Assembly (NCBI GenBank): GCA_944387525.1
Contig: CALXFF010000016.1
Location: 1-40,875, forward strand
DNA from: an uncultured Clostridia bacterium
GTDB lineage: Bacteria > Bacillota > Clostridia > TANB77 > CAG-508
Reading direction: 5' to 3'
Length of the DNA stretch: 40,875 bases
Positions 30,864-40,777 of the stretch are shown piece after piece (position 1 is the stretch's first letter; each line of letters opens with the position of its first letter). The notes under the pieces are model-generated. The model saw only the letters and a program-made list of their open reading frames with translations. It was not told where the DNA came from and made no database searches. The position numbers were made by a program, and so were the translations under genes.

Positions 30864-31805
30864 TTATATTTTATACATTTCTCCTAAAGGTTCTTCATTA
30901 TGTATTCTTTTTATTGCTTCTGCAAATACTGGTGCAATAGATAAAACTCTAATTTTATCGATTTGTTTTTCCTTTGGAAGTGGTATTGTATTTGTAATAA
31001 CTAATTCTTTTATTTCTGAATTTTTTATTCTTTCAATTGCTGGACCTGATAACACTCCATGTGTACATCCTGCATATATATTTTTTGCTCCAAATCTATT
31101 CAAAACTTTAACTGTTTCCATCATAGAACCTGCTGTATCAATCTCATCATCAAAAATTATTGCATTTTTATCCTTAACATCTCCAATAATTGTACTTGCA
31201 ATTGCTCTATCATCATTTCCCTCTCTTCTTTTATCTACTAATGCTATTGGGCATTCGAAATATTCAGAATATTTATATGCTTTTTTTGAACTTCCAGCAT
31301 CAGTTGCTACTATTACCATATTATCTAAATTTTTTTCTTTAAAATATTTTTCTAGTAAATACTCTCCTGTTAATCTATCACAATTCACATTAAAATATGC
31401 TTGAATTGCTGGATTATGTAGGTCACAAGTAATTACTCTTGTTGCCCCTGCAGCTTCTAAAATTTGTGCCATTAATTTAGCTGTAATTGGAACACGTGAT
31501 TGATCTTTCTTGTCTGATCTTGAGTATAGAAAATATGGTAATACCACATTTATATTTTTAGCTGATGCTCTTTTGGCTGCATCAATTGTAATTAATAATT
31601 CCATTATTCTTTCATTTACTGGTGGCTGAGTTGTTTGAACTATATAAACGTCTTTTTGTCTAACTGTTTCTAATATTTGTACAAAATTGTTGTCATTTTT
31701 AAATTTCATGTGATTTATTTTTCCTACTTCAATGCCTAGATAATCACATATTTCTTTTGTAAAATTTTCAGCTGTTGGACAAGCAAATATTTTTATATTT
31801 TTCAT
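30864..31805 (-). CDS. prs: Ribose-phosphate pyrophosphokinase
   Basis: 313 aa. Makes PRPP from ribose 5-phosphate and ATP for nucleotide, His and Trp synthesis. Visible: VNERIMELLITIDAAKRASAKNINVVLPYF, the ATP-binding YSRSDKKDQSRVPI (96-107; usual enzymes have YARQDRK..REPI), CDLHNPAIQAYF, the flexible loop DKRREGND and the PRPP-binding DDEIDTAGS at 219-227. The variant ATP loop marks a less common subgroup. It lies between the ABC exporter and gtrA; a GTCCC-type repeat separates it from the exporter genes. Confidence 0.95.
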   Translation of the reverse strand: MKNIKIFACPTAENFTKEICDYLGIEVGKINHMKFKNDNNFVQILETVRQKDVYIVQTTQPPVNERIMELLITIDAAKRASAKNINVVLPYFLYSRSDKKDQSRVPITAKLMAQILEAAGATRVITCDLHNPAIQAYFNVNCDRLTGEYLLEKYFKEKNLDNMVIVATDAGSSKKAYKYSEYFECPIALVDKRREGNDDRAIASTIIGDVKDKNAIIFDDEIDTAGSMMETVKVLNRFGAKNIYAGCTHGVLSGPAIERIKNSEIKELVITNTIPLPKEKQIDKIRVLSIAPVFAEAIKRIHNEEPLGEMYKI

Positions 31806-31839
31806 AATTATTTTCCTCCATTTTACTTTTTTAATTCAA

Positions 31840-31896
31840 GGTCCGTCCCCTAATCCCTAAAAACAGGGATTTTTAGGACCGTCCCCCTAATCCCTG
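31840..31896 (+). repeat. GTCCC-type repeat, family A, after the exporter permease gene
   Basis: GGTCCGTCCCCTAATCCCT, then AGGGATTTTTAGGACCGTCC and CCCTAATCCCTG. It ends 2 bp before the permease stop codon and matches 25772-25828 almost base for base in the central part. Confidence 0.8.
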
Positions 31897-31898
31897 TT

Positions 31899-32672
31899 TT
31901 ATAATTCTTCTGCAAATCCTTTTTGTAATTTTTTAAATATAAAATAACCTATAACAGTTAATACTATTGATATTCCCAATAATATTAATAATATTTTCAT
32001 GTCTGGCATTTGATGATAATAGAAAATATCTCTATATGCATTAATCAAATGTGTCATTGGATTTAATTGCATTATTACTTGTAAGTTTGCAGGTAAATCT
32101 GATAATCTATATACTATTGGTGTTGCATAAAATGCCGCCATTAATACAACTCCTATAATATGTTCTAAATCTCTGAAATATACTGTTACTGATGATACTA
32201 TAAATGAAATTCCTAATAATAAAATATATTGTATTAATAATATAAATGGATATAATATTATGTATTTTGTTATTCCAAGACCTGCTCCTAATACAAATGC
32301 TAAGATTATTATTGTAGATATTAAGAAATTAACTGCTCCACTTGTAACTACTGATATTGGTAATATTTCTCTTGGAAAATATACTTTTTTAATAATATCT
32401 CCATTACCTATTATAGTAAATGCTGATTGTGTGATAGTTGTTGTAAAATATGTCCATGGGATTAATGCTACACATATGTATATGTGATATGTTTTGTCTC
32501 CTCCTGCAAGTAATGCACCAAATATAACAGAATATACTGCTAATTGTAATAGTGGATTTAAGAAAGACCATAAAATTCCTAATATAGAATTTTTATATCT
32601 TCCTCTTATTTCTTTTTTTACGTTTGTTTTTAAAAGTTCTCTATATTTGTATATTTTTTGAAATATGTTCAT
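31899..32672 (-). CDS. ABC-2 type polysaccharide export permease (Wzm/TagG-like)
   Basis: 257 aa with six predicted membrane helices and the family signature IRGRYKNSILGILWSFLNPL near 22-42 plus PWTYF near 72. Such permeases export undecaprenyl-linked teichoic acids, O-antigen-like or rhamnose polymers with an ATPase partner. The ATPase gene lies 42 bp upstream on the same strand. The C-terminus ends KLQKGFAEEL. The polymer cannot be told from this window. Confidence 0.94.
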   Translation of the reverse strand: MNIFQKIYKYRELLKTNVKKEIRGRYKNSILGILWSFLNPLLQLAVYSVIFGALLAGGDKTYHIYICVALIPWTYFTTTITQSAFTIIGNGDIIKKVYFPREILPISVVTSGAVNFLISTIIILAFVLGAGLGITKYIILYPFILLIQYILLLGISFIVSSVTVYFRDLEHIIGVVLMAAFYATPIVYRLSDLPANLQVIMQLNPMTHLINAYRDIFYYHQMPDMKILLILLGISIVLTVIGYFIFKKLQKGFAEEL

Positions 32673-32714
32673 TGTTATTTCTCCTTGCTCCTGTTTTCTT
32701 TTTTCTTTAAAATA

Positions 32715-33461
32715 TTATGTAGTTACTCTAAGATATTCTTTAACTACTTCATCTGTATTTCCATCCATTCTTACTCTTCCATCATAAAGCCATACCGCTC
32801 TATCACATAAGTTTTTAACAGATTCCATACTATGTGTAACAAATACCATTGTTTTTCCTTCTTTTTTTAGCTCACGCATTTTATTAAAACATTTTTCTTG
32901 GAAATGCTGATCTCCAACTGATAAAATTTCATCAATTAATAAAATATCTGCATCAACATTGATTGCTACTGAAAAGGCTAAACGCATATACATACCTGAT
33001 GAATATGTTCTTACTGGATTATCTATAAAATCTTTCAATTCTGAAAATTCTATTATTTGGTCTAATCTTGCATCTATTTCTTTTTTGGTTAAACCAAATA
33101 TTGAAGAATTGAAATATATATTTTCTCTTCCTGAAAAGTCTGGATGAAATCCTGCACCTAATTCCAACAAAGAGGTCAATTTTCCATGAGTTTCAATTGT
33201 TCCTTTATTTGGGAATATGATTTGTGTCATTAATTTTAAAAGTGTTGATTTTCCACTTCCATTTACTCCAATTAATGCTACTGTTTCCCCTTTTTTTATT
33301 TCTAAGTTTATATCTTTTAATACTTCTCTTTTTTCTCTTCTTTTATTTCTTGCAAAAAATAACATTCTCTCTTTTAGAGTATTTGCTCTATCATAATATA
33401 TATTAAAACTTTTATATACATGGTCAACTTTTATTGCAATTTCATTGTCATTTTCTTTCAT
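32715..33461 (-). CDS. ABC polysaccharide export ATPase (Wzt/TagH-like, short form)
   Basis: 248 aa. Walker A GVNGSGKST at 65-73, ABC signature YSSGMYMRL near 153-161, Walker B ILLIDEIL near 173-180, H-loop H210. The N-terminal YDRANTLKERML segment and the LELGAGFHPDFSGREN block are typical of Wzt/TagH. There is no C-terminal carbohydrate-binding domain, so it is the short type. A near-consensus promoter at 33498-33525 precedes it, making it the first gene of the exporter operon (ATPase, permease, and possibly prs onward). Confidence 0.94.
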   Translation of the reverse strand: MKENDNEIAIKVDHVYKSFNIYYDRANTLKERMLFFARNKRREKREVLKDINLEIKKGETVALIGVNGSGKSTLLKLMTQIIFPNKGTIETHGKLTSLLELGAGFHPDFSGRENIYFNSSIFGLTKKEIDARLDQIIEFSELKDFIDNPVRTYSSGMYMRLAFSVAINVDADILLIDEILSVGDQHFQEKCFNKMRELKKEGKTMVFVTHSMESVKNLCDRAVWLYDGRVRMDGNTDEVVKEYLRVTT

Positions 33462-33497
33462 TTTATTGCTCCTTTTGTGTATTTTTGTTTTGGTGTA

Positions 33498-33525
33498 ATT
33501 ATATCATAAATTCTATTGATGTCAA
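33498..33525 (-). promoter_or_regulatory. Sigma-A promoter of the polysaccharide exporter operon
   Basis: Minus strand TTGACA (33520-33525), 16 bp, TATAAT (33498-33503), about 37 bp before the ATPase start. Both boxes match the consensus exactly. Confidence 0.75.
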
Positions 33526-33557
33526 ATAAATTTATAGAAAATTTAAGTCAAATAATT

Positions 33558-35330
33558 CTAATTTTTTATACTAAATCCAATAAATATTGGTAAACATGTA
33601 AACATTGAGTAAATATATCTTAATTCTCCAGATACAGGAGATGCTAAACAAGTTAAATATAATATAACAATTGGAATATACATGAAAATATATTCATATT
33701 TTTTTTCATAAATACAATATACTAATAATATTAATACAATCCAAAATACAAATCCAATGTTAGCAACTAAATTTAATATTGGTACTTCCTTATCATATAT
33801 TAAATCTATAATCTTATCAATAAATGAAATTTTTAAAATAGGTGTTGTTTGTATATCCATAAATTGTTCTTTTTCAACTGTTGATTCAAATGTACCTGTT
33901 GCTACTGGGAAAGTCTGTACATCAAGATAATAATATCCATATGTATTACTTATAAAGCTCTGTAAGGTTTCTAATGGATATTTTATTGCAAGTTTAAAAT
34001 ACAATTTAAAAAATTCCATCTTGTTTTCTTCATATGCCAATTCATTAAAATTATTTTTTATTGGATCTGATATATTTGGTCTATATAATTCCTCTATCTG
34101 TTCAACTGGTAAATATTTTTCTATTAACTCTTGTTCTTCAGTTGTTAACTCATCCCATTTATAAATAGATATTCTTGATATTGATTGTAATGGAATTGTT
34201 AGCATCTCTCTTGCAGAGCTTTTAGCTATTCCTAAGTTTTCATATAATGGGCCAGTAATTAATAAACAAATTATTATTGAAATAAGGAATACTAGTAATA
34301 CTTTCTTATAATACTTTCTTTTAGCTATTAATATTATTGGAAAGGTCAATAATACAACATAAAATCCATTGTTTCTAAAAAACATAATGCCTAACATTGT
34401 AATTATAAACAATATATTTCTTTTATAACTTATAAAAAAATTATCATTATTTATTATCTCTATTATTTGTATAACAAACAATATCATAAATAACATAAAA
34501 GGTACATCTTTCCATACTGATATGCTAAACTGTGGAAAAATTGGATTTAATGCAAAAAATAGCAATGTTAATATTTTAATTATAAATGGTAACTTTCTTT
34601 TAGCCATATAATATATAACAAATGAAAATGTTAAACTACATGCTATCATCTGTAATACTACATATATAGCAATTCCAAAATTATAATTATTTGATATTAC
34701 ATATCCTATTTTACTAATTATTGTTATTATTAGAGTATGTAATATTGGATGATGATTACTATAACCATATATTCCATAACCTTGCATTAATTGATAGTTT
34801 GTATCATATGATGTTATTCCTGGATAGTAATTTAAAAAATATGGTAACCATGCCAAAATTAACATACCACTAACTATAAAAAAAGTTTTTAAAGTTGGTT
34901 TCAAAAAGTCTACTTTCTCATTATTATTCCATTTTATATTTTCCAGCTTTTTTATTAGTATTTTAATTCCATTATTAAATATTATTCCATAAGATATAAT
35001 CTTAATTATAAAATATATAAGAACGCTAAATGTTATTTCTATTTCATTTAAACTAAAATAATCATAAGTCATTTGTCCCACAGTTTGGAATATAGCAAAC
35101 AATATTCCCAAAATCACGCTACAAATACGTAGTCTTTTTTCCTTATATCTATTTGATTTTTTCAAAATATAATAAGTAAATATACATATCATCAACCAGA
35201 TTATATTATTTCCATTGAAAGTAATACTATCATCTGGAAAATTTATATACATATTTATTCCTATTGTTACTAATATTGAAACTATAACCCTTACTATTAT
35301 TTCTATATTATTATTTTTCTCCTTCAACAA
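33558..35330 (-). CDS. Multi-spanning membrane protein, DUF6020-like (possible GT-C glycosyltransferase)
   Basis: 590 aa with about twelve membrane helices. The conserved stretch YYPGITSYDTNYQLMQGYG followed by SNHHPILHTL near 165-195, between helices, resembles the acidic loop of GT-C lipid-linked-sugar transferases and the DUF6020 group common in Clostridia. An extracellular segment at about 370-475 contains no further motif. The start is TTG with GGAGG 4 or 7 nt upstream (two adjacent TTG codons). It may be the third component of the GtrA/GtrB system or act on the exported polymer; this is inferred from neighbourhood only. Confidence 0.8.
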   Translation of the reverse strand: MLKEKNNNIEIIVRVIVSILVTIGINMYINFPDDSITFNGNNIIWLMICIFTYYILKKSNRYKEKRLRICSVILGILFAIFQTVGQMTYDYFSLNEIEITFSVLIYFIIKIISYGIIFNNGIKILIKKLENIKWNNNEKVDFLKPTLKTFFIVSGMLILAWLPYFLNYYPGITSYDTNYQLMQGYGIYGYSNHHPILHTLIITIISKIGYVISNNYNFGIAIYVVLQMIACSLTFSFVIYYMAKRKLPFIIKILTLLFFALNPIFPQFSISVWKDVPFMLFMILFVIQIIEIINNDNFFISYKRNILFIITMLGIMFFRNNGFYVVLLTFPIILIAKRKYYKKVLLVFLISIIICLLITGPLYENLGIAKSSAREMLTIPLQSISRISIYKWDELTTEEQELIEKYLPVEQIEELYRPNISDPIKNNFNELAYEENKMEFFKLYFKLAIKYPLETLQSFISNTYGYYYLDVQTFPVATGTFESTVEKEQFMDIQTTPILKISFIDKIIDLIYDKEVPILNLVANIGFVFWIVLILLVYCIYEKKYEYIFMYIPIVILYLTCLASPVSGELRYIYSMFTCLPIFIGFSIKN

Positions 35331-35360
35331 CTTTCCTCCGCTTAAAAACTTTCATATAGT

Positions 35361-35413
35361 TAAAACAAAAAGTGAGAATATTTTATCGTATTATACTACA
35401 TTCTCACTTTTTT
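35361..35413 (-). terminator. Terminator of the glucosaminidase-repeat gene
   Basis: Minus strand: AAAAAGTGAGAA pairs with TTCTCACTTTTT (plus 35401-35412 and 35367-35378) and is followed by GTTTTAAC. It lies about 10 bp past the stop codon. Confidence 0.75.
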
Positions 35414-35421
35414 CGCTATCT

Positions 35422-38400
35422 TTACCTTTCAAAAATAATTTTTTGTTCTAATAGTCTAATATTATAATCCTGATATTTTCCTACTACCTTGTTATTATAA
35501 CTTGAATTTGAAAAATATACATTTACTTTGTTATATTCTGATACATTTCTACTATCTCCTGATTCTACTTCAAAATAGTATTGTTTACTTGTATCTATTC
35601 CTTCTATAAATCTGTCAAAATAGTATGTGTTTGTTCCTGTTGCTGTTACAAAGACTTCCATATCTACTGTTCCATCTGTACTTTTAAATCTCATTATAGG
35701 TGCTACTTGTGGTACTGTTGATATTCCATCTACCCATTCTACAACTACTATTTCTCCACTTACATATGTTGCATTTCCAGCTCCTATTCCTACATTAAAT
35801 TGTTTTAATTCTGTATTTAAGTTTCCTACATATGTATCATCTTCAAATATAATTTTCTCTCCTGATAGTTTTATTTTTTTGTCATGATATTTTCCCACTA
35901 CATTGTTATTATAACTTGAATTTGAAAAATATACATTTACCTTTCTATATTCTGATACATTTCTACTATCTCCTGATTCTACTTCAAAATAGTATTGTTT
36001 ACTTGTATCTATTCCTTCTATAAATCTGTCAAAATAGTATGTGTTTGTTCCTGTTGCTGTTACAAAGACTTCCATATCTACTGTTCCATCTGTACTTTTA
36101 AATCTCATTATAGGTGCTACTTGTGGTACTGTTGATATTCCGTCTACCCATTCTACAACTACTATTTCTCCACTTACATATGTTGCATTTCCAGTTCCTA
36201 TTCCTACATTAAACTGTTTCAATTCTGTATTTAGATTTCCAATATAGCTATTATCTTTAAATACAATATTGTTATTATTTATTTTTACATTATAATTTTT
36301 ATATTCTCCTAATTCTTTTGTCATCTTAGAAATATCTATTACATTTGTTTTACTTGTTGAAATATTATATTTAGTTATTAATTCTATTTTTAGTTTATAT
36401 TCCTTTGTTGTATCAATATTATCAATAAATTTATCAAAATAATATGTGTTTGTTCCTGTTGGTGTTACAAATGCTTCCATAGTTACTGTTCCATCTGTAC
36501 TTTCTAAAGTAATTCTAGGTGTATCTATTGGCACTGTTGATTGTCCATTTACCCATTCAATTGCAACTATTTCTCCACTTATGTAGTAATTTCCACTTTC
36601 ATTTTGGTTTAAGCTTAAAGTTTTTAATTCATTTGTTAATCCACCATCATATTGATATTTTAGTTTATTATCTTTAACAATAAAATCTACTTTTCCTATT
36701 GTTCCTAATTTTCTATCAAAAATTTCCACAACTGCTTTTTTATTTGTTCCTATATTACTTGCTTCTGTTACTTCTGCATAAATTTGATATTCTTTATTTT
36801 TGTCTAAACTATTGATATATCCATCAAAATAGTATATATTTCCTGAATCTTGTTTTACATATAAGGTATTTTTAACAGTTCCATCTGTTGATTCTAATGT
36901 AATTGTAGGTACTATATCTGGAGTTACAATTTCTCCATTTACATCTTCAGTTACTTTTACTTTACCACTAATATAATGACTTGTTTCACTTGCCTCATTT
37001 AAAGTAATTTCTTGAATTTCATTTTGTATATTTCCTTTATAATTAAAGTAAATATTATTTTTTTCTATTAACATATCTTTATATTTGAATTTACCTAGTG
37101 TTGAATCTGTTAATTTCATAATATTAGTTTTACTATTTGATACATTATTTTCTTCTGTCAATTCTATTTTTATTTGATATGTTTTATTTGTATCAATTCC
37201 ATCGATAAATTTATCAAAATAGTAATCATTCATAGATGTATATGATACAAAAAATTCTTCATTCACTGTTCCATCTGTTGATACTAATGATATTTTTGGT
37301 AATTCTGATGGTACTGTTGATAAATCATTTATCCACTCTATTAGCATTATATTTCCACTTATGTAATATGAACCTGCATCTGTTTTATTTAAAGTAATAT
37401 CGTATAATTGATGTGTTAGTCCTCCTTCATATGTTCCTAAACAAAATACATTATTTGATATATAACATGTACTATTACTAAAAGTTCTATCAGGCAAACT
37501 TACCCTCATTGACTTACTATTAGAAATATTAACCCCTTCAGTTAATTCAGCATTGATAATATATCTCTTAGTTTTATCTAAAGTATTAATATAACAGTCA
37601 AAATAATATGTATTTCCTGATACTTGTTTAACATATATTTCTTTACTTATAGTTCCATCTGTTGATTCTAACGTCATTTTTGGTATTGTTCTTGGTACAG
37701 TTGATTTTCCATTTATCCATTCAACTATAACAATATTACCTGTAATATATTCTGCTCCACTCTCATTTTTCCCTACATTAAATGATGTTAATTCACTTGT
37801 AATATTTCCTTCATATTTGTCATTTTCACTCAATGGTCTTGGACATGCTGTTGTAGGCATATTTTCATATAATGGTATTACAAATTCAAATGAACTACTT
37901 ATAATTCCATTATTTTTGTATCCTTGATACATTGTATTTCCTTCATCATTTGCAGCTCTAACATTTTGCATATATTGATGATTATATAATCCACCTTCTT
38001 CTATTACATCGAATTTTTGGAAATACAATGTAGATTGTCCAACACTCATATATCCATCTTTTATAAATTGAGCTCCACCTATAATAGATGCTTCTACTGA
38101 AAACCAACCATGTTCATAAGCATATTGTGCACCTGCTAATAATCCAGCTTCAGTATCATTTCCACTGGCATTTATATTAAATAAGTTATACACTTTAACA
38201 AATTCACCAGTTTCAGTCCTATACAAATATCCATTTAAAGCTCCTCCACCATTTGCTCCTTGCTCTTGTTTTATTCTAGCAACTATATGGAAGGGACTTA
38301 TATTATTTTCTTGTGCAGCCTGCATTATAGCATCAATATATGATTCACTAGTTGATAGAAATGTTCCTTCTGTCATTTTTTTAACCGCATCTCTATCTCC

Positions 38401-38853
38401 AATAGCAGAAGATAAATCTTGGAATTGGAAAAGATAATCAGCAGTCAAGCTATTTCTTGGATCCATCATATATGCTATTGCTTCTTCAGATGCACAATAC
38501 CATCTTTTTGATAAATCATATTTAGTATATCCACAAATTGGACACACCCATTCTCCATTATATGTATCATAAATCAAGTTTTTAGGGCTACTTAAATGTC
38601 CTGTATATTCGTTTTCTATAACATCATTCCAATCTAATCCTGTATATAAAAGTTTTATTTTCCAATTTGGATATTGTGCTTGCAAACTTTGCAACGCGCT
38701 TTTATACCCAGGATATTTTGATTCATCTATTGCATTTATGTCATAACTTGTACTAGCAGCATATGTAGTATTTAATTTTCCACTCACTAGTCCTATCATA
38801 AAAAATGCAATTAAAATTATTAATATTTTTATTGGTAATTTTACGTTTTTCAT
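35422..38853 (-). CDS. Secreted N-acetylglucosaminidase-like protein with six C-terminal repeats
   Basis: 1143 aa. A signal peptide (about 1-33, ending TTYAA) leads into a domain of the glucosaminidase (GH73-like) type: YPNWKIKLLYTGLDWNDVI near 60-78, a cysteine pair in WVCPICGYTKYD, AYMMDPRNSL near 127-136, ISPFHIVARIKQEQG with the probable catalytic Glu near 197, and YNLFNINASG. It should cut cell-wall glycan. From about 345 on come six beta-rich repeats built around VEWVNG.STVP and STDGT..., then YYFD.FI. The last two units are 414 bp apart and almost identical, also to those in the next gene. The protein stops just where another unit would begin (KIIFER), so the array may have lost its end. 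Confidence 0.88.
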   Translation of the reverse strand: MKNVKLPIKILIILIAFFMIGLVSGKLNTTYAASTSYDINAIDESKYPGYKSALQSLQAQYPNWKIKLLYTGLDWNDVIENEYTGHLSSPKNLIYDTYNGEWVCPICGYTKYDLSKRWYCASEEAIAYMMDPRNSLTADYLFQFQDLSSAIGDRDAVKKMTEGTFLSTSESYIDAIMQAAQENNISPFHIVARIKQEQGANGGGALNGYLYRTETGEFVKVYNLFNINASGNDTEAGLLAGAQYAYEHGWFSVEASIIGGAQFIKDGYMSVGQSTLYFQKFDVIEEGGLYNHQYMQNVRAANDEGNTMYQGYKNNGIISSSFEFVIPLYENMPTTACPRPLSENDKYEGNITSELTSFNVGKNESGAEYITGNIVIVEWINGKSTVPRTIPKMTLESTDGTISKEIYVKQVSGNTYYFDCYINTLDKTKRYIINAELTEGVNISNSKSMRVSLPDRTFSNSTCYISNNVFCLGTYEGGLTHQLYDITLNKTDAGSYYISGNIMLIEWINDLSTVPSELPKISLVSTDGTVNEEFFVSYTSMNDYYFDKFIDGIDTNKTYQIKIELTEENNVSNSKTNIMKLTDSTLGKFKYKDMLIEKNNIYFNYKGNIQNEIQEITLNEASETSHYISGKVKVTEDVNGEIVTPDIVPTITLESTDGTVKNTLYVKQDSGNIYYFDGYINSLDKNKEYQIYAEVTEASNIGTNKKAVVEIFDRKLGTIGKVDFIVKDNKLKYQYDGGLTNELKTLSLNQNESGNYYISGEIVAIEWVNGQSTVPIDTPRITLESTDGTVTMEAFVTPTGTNTYYFDKFIDNIDTTKEYKLKIELITKYNISTSKTNVIDISKMTKELGEYKNYNVKINNNNIVFKDNSYIGNLNTELKQFNVGIGTGNATYVSGEIVVVEWVDGISTVPQVAPIMRFKSTDGTVDMEVFVTATGTNTYYFDRFIEGIDTSKQYYFEVESGDSRNVSEYRKVNVYFSNSSYNNNVVGKYHDKKIKLSGEKIIFEDDTYVGNLNTELKQFNVGIGAGNATYVSGEIVVVEWVDGISTVPQVAPIMRFKSTDGTVDMEVFVTATGTNTYYFDRFIEGIDTSKQYYFEVESGDSRNVSEYNKVNVYFSNSSYNNKVVGKYQDYNIRLLEQKIIFER
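35500..36240 (-). repeat. Two near-identical 414-bp coding repeats
   Basis: The last two complete repeat units of the glucosaminidase-like gene have a period of 414 bp (138 codons) and differ at only a few bases over at least 290 bp. They match the three units at 39480-40650 far better than the four older units at 36300-37850. Confidence 0.85.
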
Positions 38854-38947
38854 ATGTACACCTCTTTTTCTAATTTCCTTCTCCAGTATATACTAAATTA
38901 ATATATTTTTCAACTTTTTTCACCTATTTTTCACATACAATATATTC

Positions 38948-38984
38948 CAAAAAAATTCTAGCCTATTAAAATAATAAGCTAGAA
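38948..38984 (-). terminator. Terminator of the CAP-domain repeat gene
   Basis: Minus strand: TTCTAGCTTATT pairs with AATAGGCTAGAA (plus 38973-38984 and 38956-38967), followed by TTTTTTTGG. Clear rho-independent terminator about 18 bp past the stop. Confidence 0.85.
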
Positions 38985-39001
38985 TAATTTTTTATAATTT
39001 A

Positions 39002-40777
39002 CTATGCTCCCATAAACATTTGTACATAGATTCTACCATATGGTCCACCATCTACAACTCCTACTCCTGTATAATTATAAGATGAAGTTAAAATATTTGC
39101 TCTATGTCCTTCAGAATTCATCCATAATACTACAGCCATAGCATTACTAGATACACCTGCAATATTTTCTCCAGTTATATAATAAGATATTCCAGCTGTT
39201 TTCATCATATCATAATGATAACCATATGTTGGAGATAAATGGTCAAAGTAATTATTTAGTACCATATCTTCTGCTTTTCTTCTTGCTAATAATTGTAATC
39301 TTGAATCTATTTGTAATGGTGCTATTCCATAAGCTGCTCTTTGTTGATTAATTAAGTTTAAAGTCTCTTGTTCATTAGAATTCATAATTATAGGATAACT
39401 TTCATCTAATGGTTTGAAAACTATTGCATTATTTTCTAAAACTACCATTTGTGTTATGCCATATGCTCCAACTATTTTATCTGCAAAATCTCCTGTAAAA
39501 TATACGTTAACTTTTCTATATTCTGATATATTTCTACTATCTCCTGATTCTACTTCAAAATAGTATTGTTTACTTGTATCTATTCCTTCTATGAATCTAT
39601 CAAAATAGTATGTATTTGTTCCTGTTGATGTTACAAACACATCCATATCTACTGTTCCATCTGTACTCTTAAATCTCATTTTTGGAGCTACCTCTGGGAC
39701 TGTTGAAACTCCGTCTACCCATTCAACAACTACTATTTCTCCGCTTATATATGATGCATTTCCTGTTCCTATTCCTACATTAAATTGTTTTAATTCTGTG
39801 TTTAAATCTCCTACATATTTATCGTCTTCAAACATTATCTTTTGTCCTGATAATCTTATTCTTTGGTCATGATATCTTCCTACTACTGTATTATCAAATC
39901 TTGTATTTGTAAAATATACATTTACTTTGTTATATTCTGATACATTTCTACTGTCTCCTGATTCTACCTCGAAATAGTATTGTTTACTTGTATCTATTCC
40001 TTCTATAAATCTGTCAAAATAGTATGTGTTTGTTCCTGTTGCTGTTACAAAGACTTCCATATCTACTGTTCCATCTGTACTTTTAAATCTCATTTTTGGA
40101 GCTACTTCTGGCACTGTTGAAACTCCATTTACCCATTCTACTACTACTATTTCTCCACTTACATATGTTGCATCACCTGCTCCAATTCCTACATTAAATT
40201 GTTTTAATTCTGTATTTAAGTTTCCTACATATGTATCTTCTTCAAAGGTTATTTTTTCTCCTGATAATCTTATTCTTTGGTCATGATATCTTCCTACTAC
40301 TGTATTATCAAATTTTGTATTTGTAAAATATACATTTACTTTGTTGTATTCTGATACATTTCTACTATCTCCTGATTCTACTTCGAAATAATATTCTTTA
40401 CTTGTATCTATTCCTTCTATGAATCTGTCAAAATAGTATGTGTTTGTTCCTGTTGCTGTTACAAAGACTTCCATATCTATTGTTCCGTCCGTACTTTTAA
40501 ATCTCATTTTTGGAGCTACTTCTGGTACTGTTGAAACTCCATTTACCCATTCTACTACCACTATTTCTCCACTAACATATGATGCATTCCCTGCTCCTAT
40601 TCCTACATTAAATTGTTTTAATTCTGTATTTAAGTTCCCTATATATGTATTTTCTGCTATACTATACTCTGCTTCTGATATTTCATCTGCCCCTAATACT
40701 TTTGCTGTTATTCCTTGTAACGAAAAAACTAAAATCATTACAAGTAAAATTGTTATAATTTTTTTCATTAATTTCAT
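39002..40777 (-). CDS. Secreted protein with three 138-residue repeats and a C-terminal CAP domain
   Basis: 591 aa. Signal peptide at 1-30 (KKIITILLVMILVFS, cleavage near VLGA). Three repeats of 138 residues begin at about 48, 186 and 324, each with LNTELKQFNVGIG, VEWVNGVSTVPEVAP and FKSTDGT, and YYFDRFIEGIDTSK; they are predicted beta-sandwich modules. A CAP (SCP/PR-1) domain fills about 460-591: NLINQQRAAYGIAPLQ, FDHLSPTYG, TGENIAG, WMNSEGHRANIL and GVGVV. CAP proteins in Clostridia are secreted or wall-associated, function mostly unknown. The start follows GGAAGGGG. No LPXTG signal, so retention at the wall must use the repeats or another route. Confidence 0.92.
   Translation of the reverse strand: MKLMKKIITILLVMILVFSLQGITAKVLGADEISEAEYSIAENTYIGNLNTELKQFNVGIGAGNASYVSGEIVVVEWVNGVSTVPEVAPKMRFKSTDGTIDMEVFVTATGTNTYYFDRFIEGIDTSKEYYFEVESGDSRNVSEYNKVNVYFTNTKFDNTVVGRYHDQRIRLSGEKITFEEDTYVGNLNTELKQFNVGIGAGDATYVSGEIVVVEWVNGVSTVPEVAPKMRFKSTDGTVDMEVFVTATGTNTYYFDRFIEGIDTSKQYYFEVESGDSRNVSEYNKVNVYFTNTRFDNTVVGRYHDQRIRLSGQKIMFEDDKYVGDLNTELKQFNVGIGTGNASYISGEIVVVEWVDGVSTVPEVAPKMRFKSTDGTVDMDVFVTSTGTNTYYFDRFIEGIDTSKQYYFEVESGDSRNISEYRKVNVYFTGDFADKIVGAYGITQMVVLENNAIVFKPLDESYPIIMNSNEQETLNLINQQRAAYGIAPLQIDSRLQLLARRKAEDMVLNNYFDHLSPTYGYHYDMMKTAGISYYITGENIAGVSSNAMAVVLWMNSEGHRANILTSSYNYTGVGVVDGGPYGRIYVQMFMGA
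39480..40650 (-). repeat. Three near-identical 414-bp coding repeats
   Basis: Units with a 414-bp period inside the CAP-domain gene. They differ from each other and from 35500-36240 at few sites, indicating recent duplication or exchange between the two neighbouring genes. Confidence 0.85.

Noticed and set aside
35500..40650. CRISPR array
   Set aside because: The regular repeats are 414-bp coding units in frame, not short repeats with unique spacers.
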